DNA of 64,000 bases from contig CM043875.1 in assembly GCA_023846275.1 (NCBI GenBank), positions 39,772,633 to 39,836,632 of the forward strand, given 5' to 3'. Shown piece after piece: positions 52,476 through 64,000 of the stretch (position 1 is its first letter; the number at the start of each line of letters is the position of its first letter). The translations under genes and the position numbers were made by a program. This DNA is from Vanilla planifolia (taxonomy: Eukaryota; Streptophyta; Magnoliopsida; Asparagales; Orchidaceae). The notes beneath the pieces are model-generated. The model was given only the letters and a program-made list of their open reading frames with translations. It had not been told where the DNA came from and searched no databases.

Positions 52476-54639
52476 AATTGCCTAGCCATTTGGATAAAGG
52501 TCAATATAGATTCGAGTTTTGATTGAATCATTTGAAACTCTTATCTGTACATTATTTATACTATCACATAATTAGTTTTGCAAAGTCTTACAATATTTTA
52601 TAAAACATGTGTAATAATAGTCAACAAGACTAAAAACCTATAAGTCTTTTGTTGCAATGTTTTTTGTAATTTTAAGCTGAATTGAATGTTATAAGTTTAC
52701 CATAATTCGCCGCTTCTTGTGGATGTCACACTCCCATAATTTATAACAACTCTTTCTCTTTTTCTTTGAATTATGTCGGTAACTTGAGCACTTTGCTAGA
52801 GTGGTCAACTCGTCAAGCTTAAAGCTTGTTGATTTGCTTCATTAATCTCTCAATTAAGAGAGTTTTTACTTTTATTGATCTTGTTCTCTTAACTATAAGA
52901 TGTCTATGATTGCCATTCTAGCATTGATAACTCCTTAAGGTTGGTCCTCATCATGTCAGTGAAACTTAATAGAGATCGAATCTTCTTATCTAACATCTTT
53001 CTTAGCACATCCCTTGAGTAAAGAATATTGCATTAGATACCTTTATCAAAATGTATAGGCTAAACCTCCAAGTTTTACCCATTAGCAACAAATTTTGATG
53101 AAGTTCCACTCATCAAGCATGGAAAGCACTTTGTTGCAAAACCTTTTTGAAGAGAATGACTTAACCCCCATTGACAAATAGATTGATAAAAAAATTCAAA
53201 AAATTGGTTAGTATAAGTGGACTCCCTCCTAGGAGCTTGCTTTTGTTTAACCCTCTCAAGGATAATAGTTTCTCTTACTTCACCCTCTCCACTTTTAGAT
53301 GGGACAATCTATTTTAACATCCTCCAATAAAAAACTTTTACAATCTATTTCACCATTAGAAATGTATCTAAAATATCAACATTTCTTCTAATTATTGTAT
53401 AGCTAATGAATGATATCCTCTTAGGGCATTCTTACTTTCCATCACTACTCATGGAGTTGCCATGATGATATTAAAGGAGGAAACTTTCTTCTTCTTCTTA
53501 TTCTTCTTATTCTTTAATTCTTCTTCACAAATTTGTTAGAAAGTATTCTTCCTATTACTTCAAGATCCATCATTGAAAATATGATAATAATATTGCTCGA
53601 ATTATTTCAGGTTGAGTGGGTAGACTTTTCTTCTTGCACTATTATTTAAGTTTTTTGGGGGTGATAATTGTAATAAACGTGTTTCATTAAACCTATATAA
53701 ATTTTTTTGTCTACTTAAGAGATAGTTGTTAAACCATCGTGTTCACTCTTTGACCTCTTATTACTATATATTATATTTATGACATGATTTTTCATGCTCA
53801 TTGCTTACGTAGTGTTCGGACAAGCCTCATTGCTAACTCTTAGGTATCATCTGTCTTATCTTCTCCACGATATCTCGTCCTTCTCCTCCTATCTCTTCTT
53901 GACACCCCCTTTGGATGAGAAATCCTAAACAAGTTTTTTTTAAGATTTATTTATTCTTCTTGGCATACGAGCTCACTTTGACCAAGTGCTCCTAGTAAAT
54001 ACCTTATTTGATCGACTAATTTTTTCCCAAGTCTTGTCTCCTTTTCTACCTCGATCTAAATGAGGACACTAATAGTCTCAACCAACTAAACAACCTAATT
54101 TTATTCCTTAAAAAAACCAACAAAATCCCTCACATGAGGTTGCTTGTTAAACCACCTCCTTGAAGGTTCACTCTTCTTGCTCATCTATTTTTATCATTAC
54201 GTCACTAATTGATGCATTAATTGGCTACCTTCATTGCTCGAATTTTCTATCAACTTTAGAAATCAAATACTTAAATAGTGCAATTATAGTTAATATCAAT
54301 GTCTCATCTTGAAAGACTTATCAATAACTTCTCTTTTAAAAAGTCCACTATCCCTATCCCCTTACATACACATATGAAAATTATGCCTCGAATTCACTCT
54401 CTAATGTCGTGAGAGATTTTTTTTTCAAAAAAGTCTTTATAAAAAAGAGAATTATTATTTCTTCTTTGTGAGTGCCTATAGCCTATTCTAGCTACCTTGA
54501 AAGAGATCACACTAGAGAAGAGCAAGTAAGAAATGGAAGAGAGATAAAGTTCAATAATGTCACACTTTCTCTTTTTTTGCTGTTTAATAAATTAATTAAG
54601 AAAACTTTTTCTCGGTATTAAATTATTTGCCAAATATGC
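52476..54639. other. Unassigned, repeat-like region
   Basis: More mixed base composition with pyrimidine bias on + at 52690-54400, including a CTT-rich tract at about 53480-53525. Read on -, there are long low-quality stretches with basic and acidic runs that suggest decayed transposon coding DNA, but no motif is firm enough to name a family. Confidence 0.3.
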
Positions 54640-54800
54640 TTTCCGAGCGCAGCCGCTGCCTTTTCTGCGCAGCACCAACGCGAATCATGAGTGTAAATTG
54701 TCGTGCCGACATTGCGACAAGATTGATGATGAAACGGTTGGAAACTTTTTTACATAAAGTAGGGTTGCATCAAGCACTAGGGTGCGTTTGATAAAGCTTA
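54640..54800. other. Small CpG-rich island in AT-rich DNA
   Basis: A cluster of intact CpGs stands out (GAGCGCAG, CTGCGCAGC, AACGCG, GTCGTGCCGAC, TTGCGAC), with a short inverted repeat GCGCAG (54647-54652) and CTGCGC (54665-54670). It ends near CACTAGGGTGCGTTTGATAA, which resembles a terminus of some plant hAT-type elements. No matching opposite end was found. Confidence 0.35.
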
Positions 54801-57800
54801 ATGTTCAAATAATCTGCTTTCTGACCTTGTTATATTACTGTCGCTAATGCAGTCTTTCTCTTTGTGCATTGCTTATAACTCTTTTAGATGAAACAATATT
54901 GACAAACTATTGTGAAAATAGTGTTGATGACATCAGAGAAGTTCATATGGCATGTGAACGTTAAGTCTCACATCTGTGTATAGAATTTTGTTAGATCAAT
55001 GAGTTCGAGAACACCCGAATGAGAATGGAGAATAAAATATAAATGAAAGAGAGAAATAAGTTGTTTGGAGATGCATAAAACCTAAGGAAAACAAATTGTA
55101 TTTGTAATGATAAAAATAAGATTGATTAGCATACAAGGTGGAAAGTCCTCTTATTATTTAGAATATTTGGAAGAAATTATTTTCTTTAAAAAATAAGAAG
55201 AAAAAAAGAAAAAAAAATGAAAAATGTAACAAAATTGAGCCATCATATAGAGTACAAGAATGTTTTACCATAATATGTAAGACATGTTGCATCAAAAGAA
55301 TAATTGTAAATAGATCTAATAAAACTTAGATAAAGAAAGTTTAATTTTATTATAGTTTGTGAATCACATTATATGCAACAATCCATACAAATCAAAATAG
55401 AACTCTATTCAATTTATTAATATTATAGGATATTATTGAGTTATATTAATTATTTATAAAATTTGATAACAAAATTTGTCCACTTTTTTGTACACTTTTT
55501 TTTTGTTATTTTTTTTATTATTAGTTATAAGTTGAAGGTGTTTTAGTTTTTAATTTAAATTTGGACTTTTTGTACTTTATTTAATTATTGTTGAAGAATG
55601 AAAACGAAAAACTTTAGTTTTGTCATAAATTGTAGGGCTTTGTAAGGTAGATGAGTATATAGTTGGTTTCTTCCAATGAGGGTATAGGATGGCCTTCGTC
55701 TCTATTTGGGTTGCAATTTGAATCTATTCTATGTTGTCACTATTGTTCTAATTGTTGGGTCCATCTCTTCTTCCCTAACAATTAATCACAATCCCCTTTG
55801 TCAGTCACCTTTAACTCCACATGCAACCTACTAGCAACCTTGTAGCTTCTTTCACTCCCCATCAACCATGGCTTTGCCATTGGGTTGTATCAATTCCATG
55901 TTTGTAAATACATTGACCTTCCCATCAATATCATGATATGATTTTGTGTGATAATATTTGTCCATACCATTAAGGTCCTCGATTGTCTATGCTCTCACAT
56001 CACATTGTCCAACACTTTGGTTAGCTCGAGATCTCTTTCATGAGTTGCCAAGCACTACCACATCTGTTATAGATTGAGTTCACGTCAAAGATCTATCGTT
56101 AACTTTTTCACCCCACTATTCCATTAATATTCATATATCTCACTCATCTTGATGCTCATGACTTCTTCCTAATGACCATTAAGATCTATCCTTGCCCCCG
56201 ATTTCTAACCTTAATTAATGTCGTCAAGACCCGATTTGTATCACTGAGTTCATTAAAGCATTACTCAAGTCTTCCCCATTGCTACCATTGTTTTGTGCAT
56301 TCCAGCTACTACTGTTCCCTATAAGCCAACATTCCTCATGATCGAACATAAATCAATATGAATTTTTTATTCTTACACCACTATGTCAACGTATGGTATT
56401 AAAGCACCAACATGTATCATCATCTTATGTGTTAATATGGCAAACTTAAACATGTTGAAGAAGACTTTTAATAAATGTAACTAAGGTTATTATTGTAAAT
56501 GTTAGCTAATGATTAATTTTGGAATTGAGACGATACAAGATTTGAGTGATGTAATTGAATGAATATGGTAGCTAAGGAAAAATTGGAGTGACTAATGTTG
56601 ATGGATTTGGGCTTGTAGGCGGAAAATTGGGTAAGACGATGATATAATTGCCATAGTTCTATTTGAGAAAGACTTTACACTTGTAGCATGTTCTTTAATT
56701 ACAATGATTTAAGGTCGACGTGAGTAGGGAGGAGATACGTTGCTTTTAGAACTATTTATTGTGATGCTTGGAATACATGATGATCACTAGTTCAAGAAGA
56801 AAATAGGTGAGATTGAGATTAATAAAAGACAAGATGGTTGGTTTTTAAATGAGAGGTTCTCAATCGAGAGTCCTTCAAGTTTATTGGGTTTGATCGACAT
56901 TATTATAATGAAATACTTGACATAAGTAGAAGAAAAAGCAATGCCGAGGGGAGTCGTGAAGCTTGGGCAAGCCAAAGATATGACATGCCATGAGAATAAT
57001 CATCAAGAGGTATATTATACCATAGGTATCACGTGGAAGAATGAGATTAGAAGATTCAATTACATTCCAATAATACTTATTATAAAATATCTTAAAATAT
57101 AATATTTCTAAAAACCAAACCTAAAGGGTGGATTGAATCTTTTGGTAATTGATAGAAGGAAAAGGTACATGCATTTCTGCCCTTATCAGGCAACATGACA
57201 ATAGGATGTTACTGAGAAATATGATTTTAAGATAAAGTGTTTGAAAATATGTCCTTTTGAACCCATTTGATACCATCTTTAAAGAAAGGTGATTATTAAT
57301 TTTCTTTTGGCACCATCTCCATCATTATGGGTTCCATCAAAGGGGTGTGGCTTCGCCATGGCAATTTATAGCTGGATGCCTCAAGTGTGGCTGCCCATGG
57401 GTGCCAAGGTCAAAGACAGTGTGCCCTAGAGATCAAAGCACAAAAGATCTCAAATCATGGCTTTTGAGAGAGAAGTTGGAAGGTGGCCAAGCTTTTTCAA
57501 AGATACGAATTTGATATCGACCATGGTAGAATAAACATCATGCTGATAGCTATGAGGCTAACTACACTATTTTAACATGCCGACATAAGATAAACTTGGA
57601 TTGTTCATACTTACCTTCGCTCGTCTTAATACTTTTGAGTAAGAATATGATATCTTTGTTTTTGCTATTTGTTTAATTTTACTATATTACTTTAATTTTT
57701 TTAAAATATCTAAAACACAAAATAATTATTTTTTGTTTTATTTGTTAATTGAAAAATCAAAAGATTTTTTGATTAAAATTTTAAGATAAGTACTTTTCTA

Positions 57801-59905
57801 ATAGATTATAAAAAAAAATAAATTTTTCAAATAATAAAAATTATGTAAAATAAATGACATAATGGGTTCTGCCAAAAGTCTTGTCAACATTGTTTGGTTA
57901 GCTAAATGGATTGTGATGTGTTAGTTTAACCATTTTTTTAAAAATAGGGTTAGTTTTAGCTTTAAAATTTCGATAATTTTATATAAGTTAAATGAATGTT
58001 TTCTTATTAAACACAACGAGCCATGCAAGTTATATCTTAAATAAAAAAAATGTACTTTAACTTAATTTAGAATTGAGTCCATTTTTGACCAACTTTAAAC
58101 ATCGATAAATTAATAATATATGTATATAAATATAAGTAATATGATAAATTGTCAATTAAAATGTGGTAGGACATTTGCACATAACTTTTGATTAGTAACA
58201 AAAGTAAAAAAATATAATATTGATTTGAATTCAACTCAATCCTCTTTAAACTAATTCAATAGTTTGAAATATATTAAGTGTACTATTATTCATACCCTGA
58301 TAAATATCAATATGAAAATAAGCTACTATTGTTTATTCATTTTCATAACTCTAGAGAAAATATATTATTTCAAATTATATTCCCTTAATTATCATAAAAT
58401 TACATAGTTTTAGTCATGTGTAGTTTTTGATCTTAAGCTAGATGCTAATTAGTTGATTCAAAAAAGAAACTATATATATCCAATAACATTTGGTTCAATT
58501 CAATATGTTGATTACAATCAAGAGTTGAATTCGTACTACTTCGAAAGTTGCATAAAAGAGTTGGAATGAAGCATTCCCTATTTGTGTAATGAAGTTATTG
58601 AGTTAATGCATATCTACTTAATGGTGTATTGAGCTTAATTTTGGCATCTTAAGATATGATTTTCTGATTAAGTGATTCATGGAATTTGGATCATGTAGAT
58701 CCTTTCCATGGTTAAGTGCTATTTTGGTAAATGCAAATGTTGCATATTGTAATTGACTAGTTTTTGGAATATATGTTACTTGAAGGTGTTGATAGGTTTT
58801 TATTAACTCACTTATGCTTAGCTCAAGTGATTGATGTTTGACTCTTTTGATTTGCTCATTCTTGATTAAGTAATTAGGATATAATGTAATCTATTCTAAA
58901 TATTCAAATTTTGTCCTAATTGATTAATAGCTTATGTAAATATTGATTGAAGTCTATACTCACAAAAATCAATCATCTTCTATTAGCACATTGAATGCTA
59001 TCGTTTCATGGAAGAAGATAAAGCAATGATATGTATAATGCATAGTAATGATAAAAACTTTCTTATTTTGTGATCTAGCTATCCAACCTCATCTATCACT
59101 CCTAAGCATCACATAGTAAACATTTTCAATACCATTTCTAAGTTCATTATGTTCATTAATCCCACAATATCAAGACATTTTCTATTAAAGATAAGATGAC
59201 TTATGTGGTCAAAATATTGAAACTCTCACTTGTCACACATAGAACAAGCCAATTGTTATAAATGTCTAATAAATTTATCTCAATTATTTTTTCATAAATT
59301 TATATTTTACATATTTGATACATGTATTCTAGTTTTGGAACAAAAAAATATAATTTATTGAGAATCTAAAAAAACATGCTAGGATGGTGATAGTTATATC
59401 TTAAATTTGAACATGTCATTGTGAATATCTCATCATAAATAATCCATAGATATGTGATTTACATTTTTCAAAGACCGTTTGGATTTATAAAAAATTTAAA
59501 GATAAAAATTGAAAAAAAAGAAATATATAATATTAAATAGTGACTGACCTATTCTCTTATTAAATAAAAAAGGAAGTATTTTGATTTTTTAGTTGTAATT
59601 TCTTACATTGCTTTGGTGAATTCAAAAAGGAAAGAGGAGAAGCTCTTAAAAAGAATAAAGTTTTTATCTTGATTTGTGAAAACTTTATTTCAAGATAACA
59701 TCTTATTGCAATTTTTCTCCCTAAAGTGCATATCGATTGTTTGGGTGGGTAAAAAAATAGATTTTGTAAGATTTGGGTTGCTATCATAGGGAACAAAGAC
59801 TATTATTATTCTAACTATAATTATATTAGATGATTGTTTAGATTGTCTAATATGAGCTTATAATAGGTGCCAATGAGATGTCTTCCTCTAAGATATTATG
59901 ATTAA
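54801..59905. other. Intergenic DNA, no gene recognised
   Basis: Alternates AT-rich stretches with less biased ones (about 55640-56350 and 57100-57540). A GACCGTTTGGATTTAT motif near 59474 resembles hAT/MITE ends but has no clear partner. Open frames at 56787-56975 and 59560-59796 on - look fortuitous. Confidence 0.4.
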
Positions 59906-59909
59906 CTGC

Positions 59910-60210
59910 ATGGATTATATTAGCATGACATATGTATCAGATAGTATGTTTATAGTAGATAATATTACCCAAAGCCATTTGTCTAATCTATTATTAAAAT
60001 TATTAAATAGATGGATTGTACTAGCACAACACATATATAAGATGGTACGATAAGAATAGATAATATTACTAGAACCCATATGTTGATCACTTATTAAAAA
60101 TATTAAGTGCATGCATCATAGTATGACGTATATATCAAATTGATACACTATTGCATAAATCATGAATCATACTTCTACCACTATGGTATTAAATAATTAC
60201 TTACAAGATT
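59910..60210. repeat. Tandem repeat, ~100-bp unit, about 3 copies
   Basis: Units start at about 59910, 60011 and 60111 with ATGGATTATATTAGCA, ATGGATTGTACTAGCA and ATGCATCATAGTATGA. The first two share TAGATAATATTAC and a TTATTAAAA.TATTAA end; the third is the most degenerate. A 65-codon open frame on - across it is a by-product. Confidence 0.75.
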
Positions 60211-60820
60211 GTTTAACATTAGACATACGTTGTATAGTATTAAATGTGACATCATAGCTTATTATGATAAAGTAGAAATATCATTAAAGCATAAATTGTA
60301 TACATACACAATGGAAATCAAACTATTATATTTATATATTGAACTAGTTAGTATAGATCATTTGTCTAATCCTTAATATAAGCCATTGAATATTTATAAT
60401 GGTATGACTAGTATATTAGATTGATATGACTAGAATAATATAATAGCCTGACCTTTGTAAAGCCTTAATTGTGTAGTCAATTGACACTGTACGATATGAT
60501 GAAAATAAATGAAAATAAGGATAATTTATTACTACATGATTAATATAGCTTTTGAAAAGTATTTTAATAATAGAAATTAAATTATTATTATTAAAAATTA
60601 ATATGAGTTTTATAAAAAATGAGGAGAACTAATATAAAAAAGAAAAAATAATAGAAGAGATATCAAAGAGTTGTTAGGTAGATAAACTAATTAACTATAA
60701 TATAAGATTTTTGTTAAAAATCTTTTGTTATTTTTGTAGAATTCATGATATTATGAGCCTTTGTATGACAATATTTCTTACATATGTCCTAATTATTTTA
60801 TAACACTTTGTGACTGTTGA

Positions 60821-60834
60821 TGTATGTATGTATG

Positions 60835-60898
<64 letters not shown>
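60821..60898. repeat. (TGTA)n followed by (TA)n microsatellite
   Basis: Five TGTA units (60821-60840) run into an uninterrupted TA array of about 29 units ending at 60898. Confidence 0.95.
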
Positions 60899-60901
<3 letters not shown>

Positions 60902-61084
60902 GTACATGTATTGATGTATGGGTTATATAATGTTATAAATTAGAGCATATAAAAATGTAAAAGAAAATACAATGCAAAGAAAATAAAAAAAAAAGAAGTT
61001 AGTGTAGATTGAGAACCTTATTAAGTAGTGGCCTAATAAATATGAAATATGTGATATATGTCACTCATGGTGTTTGGTACTCAG

Positions 61085-61510
61085 AGGTCTTGGCTTAGTG
61101 ATGATGAGATACTTTGCTCTTAAGTATTGTAGACACTCAGAGATGAGACTCCAAAATTCTGAGTGCCTTGTTCCCTATCAGCACAATATGTTGGCATTAG
61201 AGGGGATAAACTTAGTGACGATGAGATACTTCACTTCTAACTGTCGTAGGTACTCAGAGATAGGACTCTAGAATGTTAATGGTGTTGTTTTTTTGTTAGC
61301 ACTAGATGTTATTTATAAGAGGATACAATTACCTAATGATATTGTGGGTACTTAAAGATGGATGTTTAGCATGTTCAAGTACTCCATTCTCCTAGAGGAT
61401 AAGACTAGTGATGATAAGAATAGATATTTCACTTTTTGGTATTGTGATACTTAAAATAGGGTTATTACATATTTGATACTGAGGCTTATGATGATAATAT
61501 ATGATATGAG
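61085..61510. repeat. Tandem repeat, ~117-bp unit, about 4-5 copies
   Basis: The unit core CTTAGTGATGATGAGATACTT is followed by GTAG.(C/T)ACTCAGAGAT.GGACTC and TTAGCACTA-type blocks. Unit starts are at about 61094, 61211, 61331, 61405 and 61483. The first two are full length; later ones are shortened and diverged. Two overlapping frames on + (61074-61271) arise from the repeat and look non-genic. Confidence 0.78.
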
Positions 61511-63110
61511 ATCTCTAAGTGTTAGCACAGGGCCTTGAAAGAGTTTGGAGCTAGATAAATAATATGTCAAAAAAAATGGGTGAAGAAAATAAATGAATAT
61601 GAAAATAAAAGAAATGCAAAGCAAAAGTATTATATGATTATGAACTTGATATATATGTATATAGTCATATATGCATTGGTATAACACTTTTTATATAAAT
61701 TGTCATGTATTATTTTATTTATTACTCTAATTCATTTCTCATTTGCATAATTTTCTCTTTATATTTTTTATTATATGTTGCTAGAGATTTTCCTAGTGAG
61801 CATATTATATTCATTTCTAACTTACATTATATAACAAGATTCTAACACTCATTGAGTCGAGAATGATTAGAGGATTGTTCAGGACGTACGGGTTAAGAGA
61901 TTAATGTATTTGGTGAATATAATATATATTTTGTATGTGTGGGTGCATTTGAATTTTATATTATATTTTTATATTAGTATTAATTTCAGAATTACATGTA
62001 ATATGATAATTGTTTCACTATGTATTACTATTTTTGTTGAGTTATTTTGAGATCTTTATAAATTTTTACATCACCCACTCTCATTTTATTAACCTATATC
62101 CTAATTTTTATACTACGTGTTTTGATTAAGCTTGATAAACTTATTTTATAGATGTATTTTATCGAGTCATATTAGCTTATATTAGGGAAGACATGATAAA
62201 GATAATGTAGTACTGAACATTTTAAGATTAAGTGAGTGAGCATTGAAACGAATACTTCATGTGGCGCTAAAGAACTATTAGGAATTAAACCCACATTAAT
62301 GGTATGAATAAAGAAAAATAGGATTGAAGGATACGATACTAACACAAGTTAAGAAAAATAATGGCATTAAGTTTACATTATTTAGTCTAATTTATTGCCT
62401 ATCCAAGAGGAAGAGGAAAAATGAATGATCACAAAATTCATGACTATAAACTATAAATTTATAATGGAATAAGACATGCTCTCACTTTTAACTAAGATAC
62501 ACCTAATCTCATAAAGAAGAGAGAACACAAAACTCTCTTGCACAAAAAGATAAGACTCGTTATCTCTCATAATCGAAAGTGCTCAAAATGAGCAATAGTT
62601 CTCTTTTTCTTCATGAAAAACCTTTTGATTTCTCTTCCGTAATATCATCTTCATAACATCTATTGTATTTATAATGACAAATAACACTTGTATAATAGAA
62701 AAAGTTTTTAAACTAAATTCATTTTCTTTGTTAATTCATCATTACTATGATTATTGTTCTTATTTTTTTTTAAGTATGATTGCATGGTTTTACACTTAAG
62801 CATGTGATAAGCACATCTTTTAAAAGTCATCAAAATTAAGATGCATGTATTAGCTATTTTTTTTATGATAAGTGGGTATAATTTGAGTTTTAATTTAACA
62901 AGATGTAATCCTTGAGACAAAAGATAATTTATTTCATAAAGTTTTTTTAATTTACTTATACTTGCTTGGGACAAGACATGTTGTGGTTTCATATCTTAAG
63001 GTTTGATTTGGTAATTCCATTGGATGAAATTTAAAAAAATTTAAAGAATGCTAAAAGTATTGCCCATCCCCATGGACCTTAGTTATCATTAGACAATTAG
63101 TTGGGAGGCC
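61511..63110. other. AT-rich intergenic DNA
   Basis: No gene is recognised. A 94-codon open frame on - at 62708-62992 is lysine- and leucine-rich, as expected of AT-rich chance frames. Confidence 0.45.
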
Positions 63111-63114
63111 GTTA

Positions 63115-63800
63115 AAACCAAATTGTGGTTCAAATATTATTGTCACTTTAATATTCAATACTTTTCAACCTGGCTTCTTCTAAATTGTATGTTATCTCAC
63201 AAAGTTGCCTTGAAACTAGTTAAGTTATACCAAAAGAGGCTTAAGTATACTTAACATTTTGGTGCTTAATAATTTCATCAAAGCTTGTTTTGATTTGTAG
63301 ACCCATGTGACCTCACTTATAATTTGAGCTATTCGTACTCCCAATCATGGCTTGTACATTCTTTTCACTTTGGTACTTGATACATGTCAATTTAGCTTAC
63401 TTAGACTTGCTAAGTTTCTCACTAAGTTGTCTTAATGTATTGAGTTATTCTATAATAAAATAACATTTTGAGAACCTTCTCCACTTCAATAATTGATTCT
63501 TGTAGTTATAACTTGCTTCAACTCAATAAGTTTCTCATCTTGCCAACTTAACACTAATTCATGCTATTTTAAAACCAAAGCTTTGAGCATTCCCATCACT
63601 TTGGCACTTAATATTTGTCATCTAAAATTTTCTACTTTAATCATTGAGCTTTTGGCCAGGTTGCCTTGAAACTAGTTTGAGTTATTTTAAAACTCTATTG
63701 TGTCTCGAGCATTGTTATTGTTTTTGAACTTCCATCTTAAATTTCTTTAAATTATTGAGTTTCTTATTATGTTGTTTTATATTTAGTTTGCTGCACTAGT
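63115..63800. repeat. Tandem repeat, ~118-bp unit, about 6 degenerate copies
   Basis: Blocks recur in fixed order: GAGCATTC..CACTTTGG(C/T)ACTTGATA, then TTGAG(T/C)TT or AAGTTTCTCA, GTTGCCTTGAAACTAGTTTGAGTTAT, and AAAAC. Approximate unit starts are 63118, 63232, 63351, 63464, 63583 and 63705. The best-preserved unit is about 63583-63702. Confidence 0.7.
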
Positions 63801-64000
63801 GTAATCACCTATAGATACTACATATCATCATGCCAGATGCATCTAAATTTAGAATCGAATTTTTTATCTAATATACTCCATTTGGATGGATTGGTTAGCA
63901 TGGAATTTGTATTGCTATGGTTAAAGATGTCATTACTTAGACATCATAAGATTTCCTTAGCTTCAATCATTAGTGTGTAAATTAACATTATTTTTTTTGG

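Noticed and set aside
61074-61271. 65-codon frame with internal repeats (two similar MRYF segments)
   Set aside because: The protein repeat only mirrors the 117-bp tandem DNA repeat, and the frame is not kept in later units.
59910-63800. CRISPR-like interpretation of the regular repeats
   Set aside because: Units are contiguous and diverged rather than identical repeats with unique spacers, and the genome is a plant nucleus.

Overview
The window is nuclear DNA of a flowering plant. The evidence is GT-AG introns with T-rich acceptors, a SWEET sugar transporter with the plant-typical 37-nt second exon, an R2R3-MYB gene with the classic 133/130-nt first exons, a plant-type kinase-PP2C fusion gene, and a background of plant retroelements. 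The intergenic DNA is very AT-rich and its transposons are mostly ancient, with few CpGs left. I cannot name the species from the sequence.

Only three host genes are supported, all in the left 26 kb. (1) A gene on + (2122-6999) encodes a protein kinase joined to a PP2C-type phosphatase, homologous to Arabidopsis At2g40860 as I remember it. Nine exons are visible; the kinase N-lobe exon(s) must lie left of the window, because positions 1-2121 read as intron. (2) A complete six-exon SWEET2-type sugar transporter on - (7411-8681) has its 3' end facing the kinase-phosphatase gene across about 0.4 kb. (3) A complete three-exon R2R3-MYB gene on - (24810-25755) is of the MYB61/MYB86 type (subgroup 13). 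Exon joins were chosen by reading frame, GT/AG sites and family homology.

The rest is transposon-derived or featureless. From left to right: a GC-richer LINE ORF1 fragment on - (11.8-13.8 kb) with DUF4283-like and zinc-knuckle regions but no ORF2; two diverged direct copies of what looks like a MULE transposase fragment (13.8 and 20.2 kb); a Ty3/gypsy gag fossil (16.6-17.1 kb); a long LTR-like repeat at 17.6-19.7 kb with a relative at 49.9-51.85 kb; a decayed Ty3/gypsy element with recognisable gag, protease, reverse transcriptase, RNase H and integrase regions (31.1-34.6 kb) behind a possible long 5' LTR; and a matching primer-binding-site/leader signature at 19.7 kb (+) and 47.3 kb (-). The right end (51-64 kb) is dominated by degenerate tandem repeats of about 23, 47, 100, 117 and 118 bp and a long TA microsatellite. 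I see no gene right of 25.8 kb.

The three genes have no evident joint pathway. The most notable items are the single-chain kinase plus phosphatase protein, the shared LTR-end/primer-site signature, the recurring ~117-bp tandem arrays at the right end, and a small CpG-rich island at 54.6-54.8 kb.
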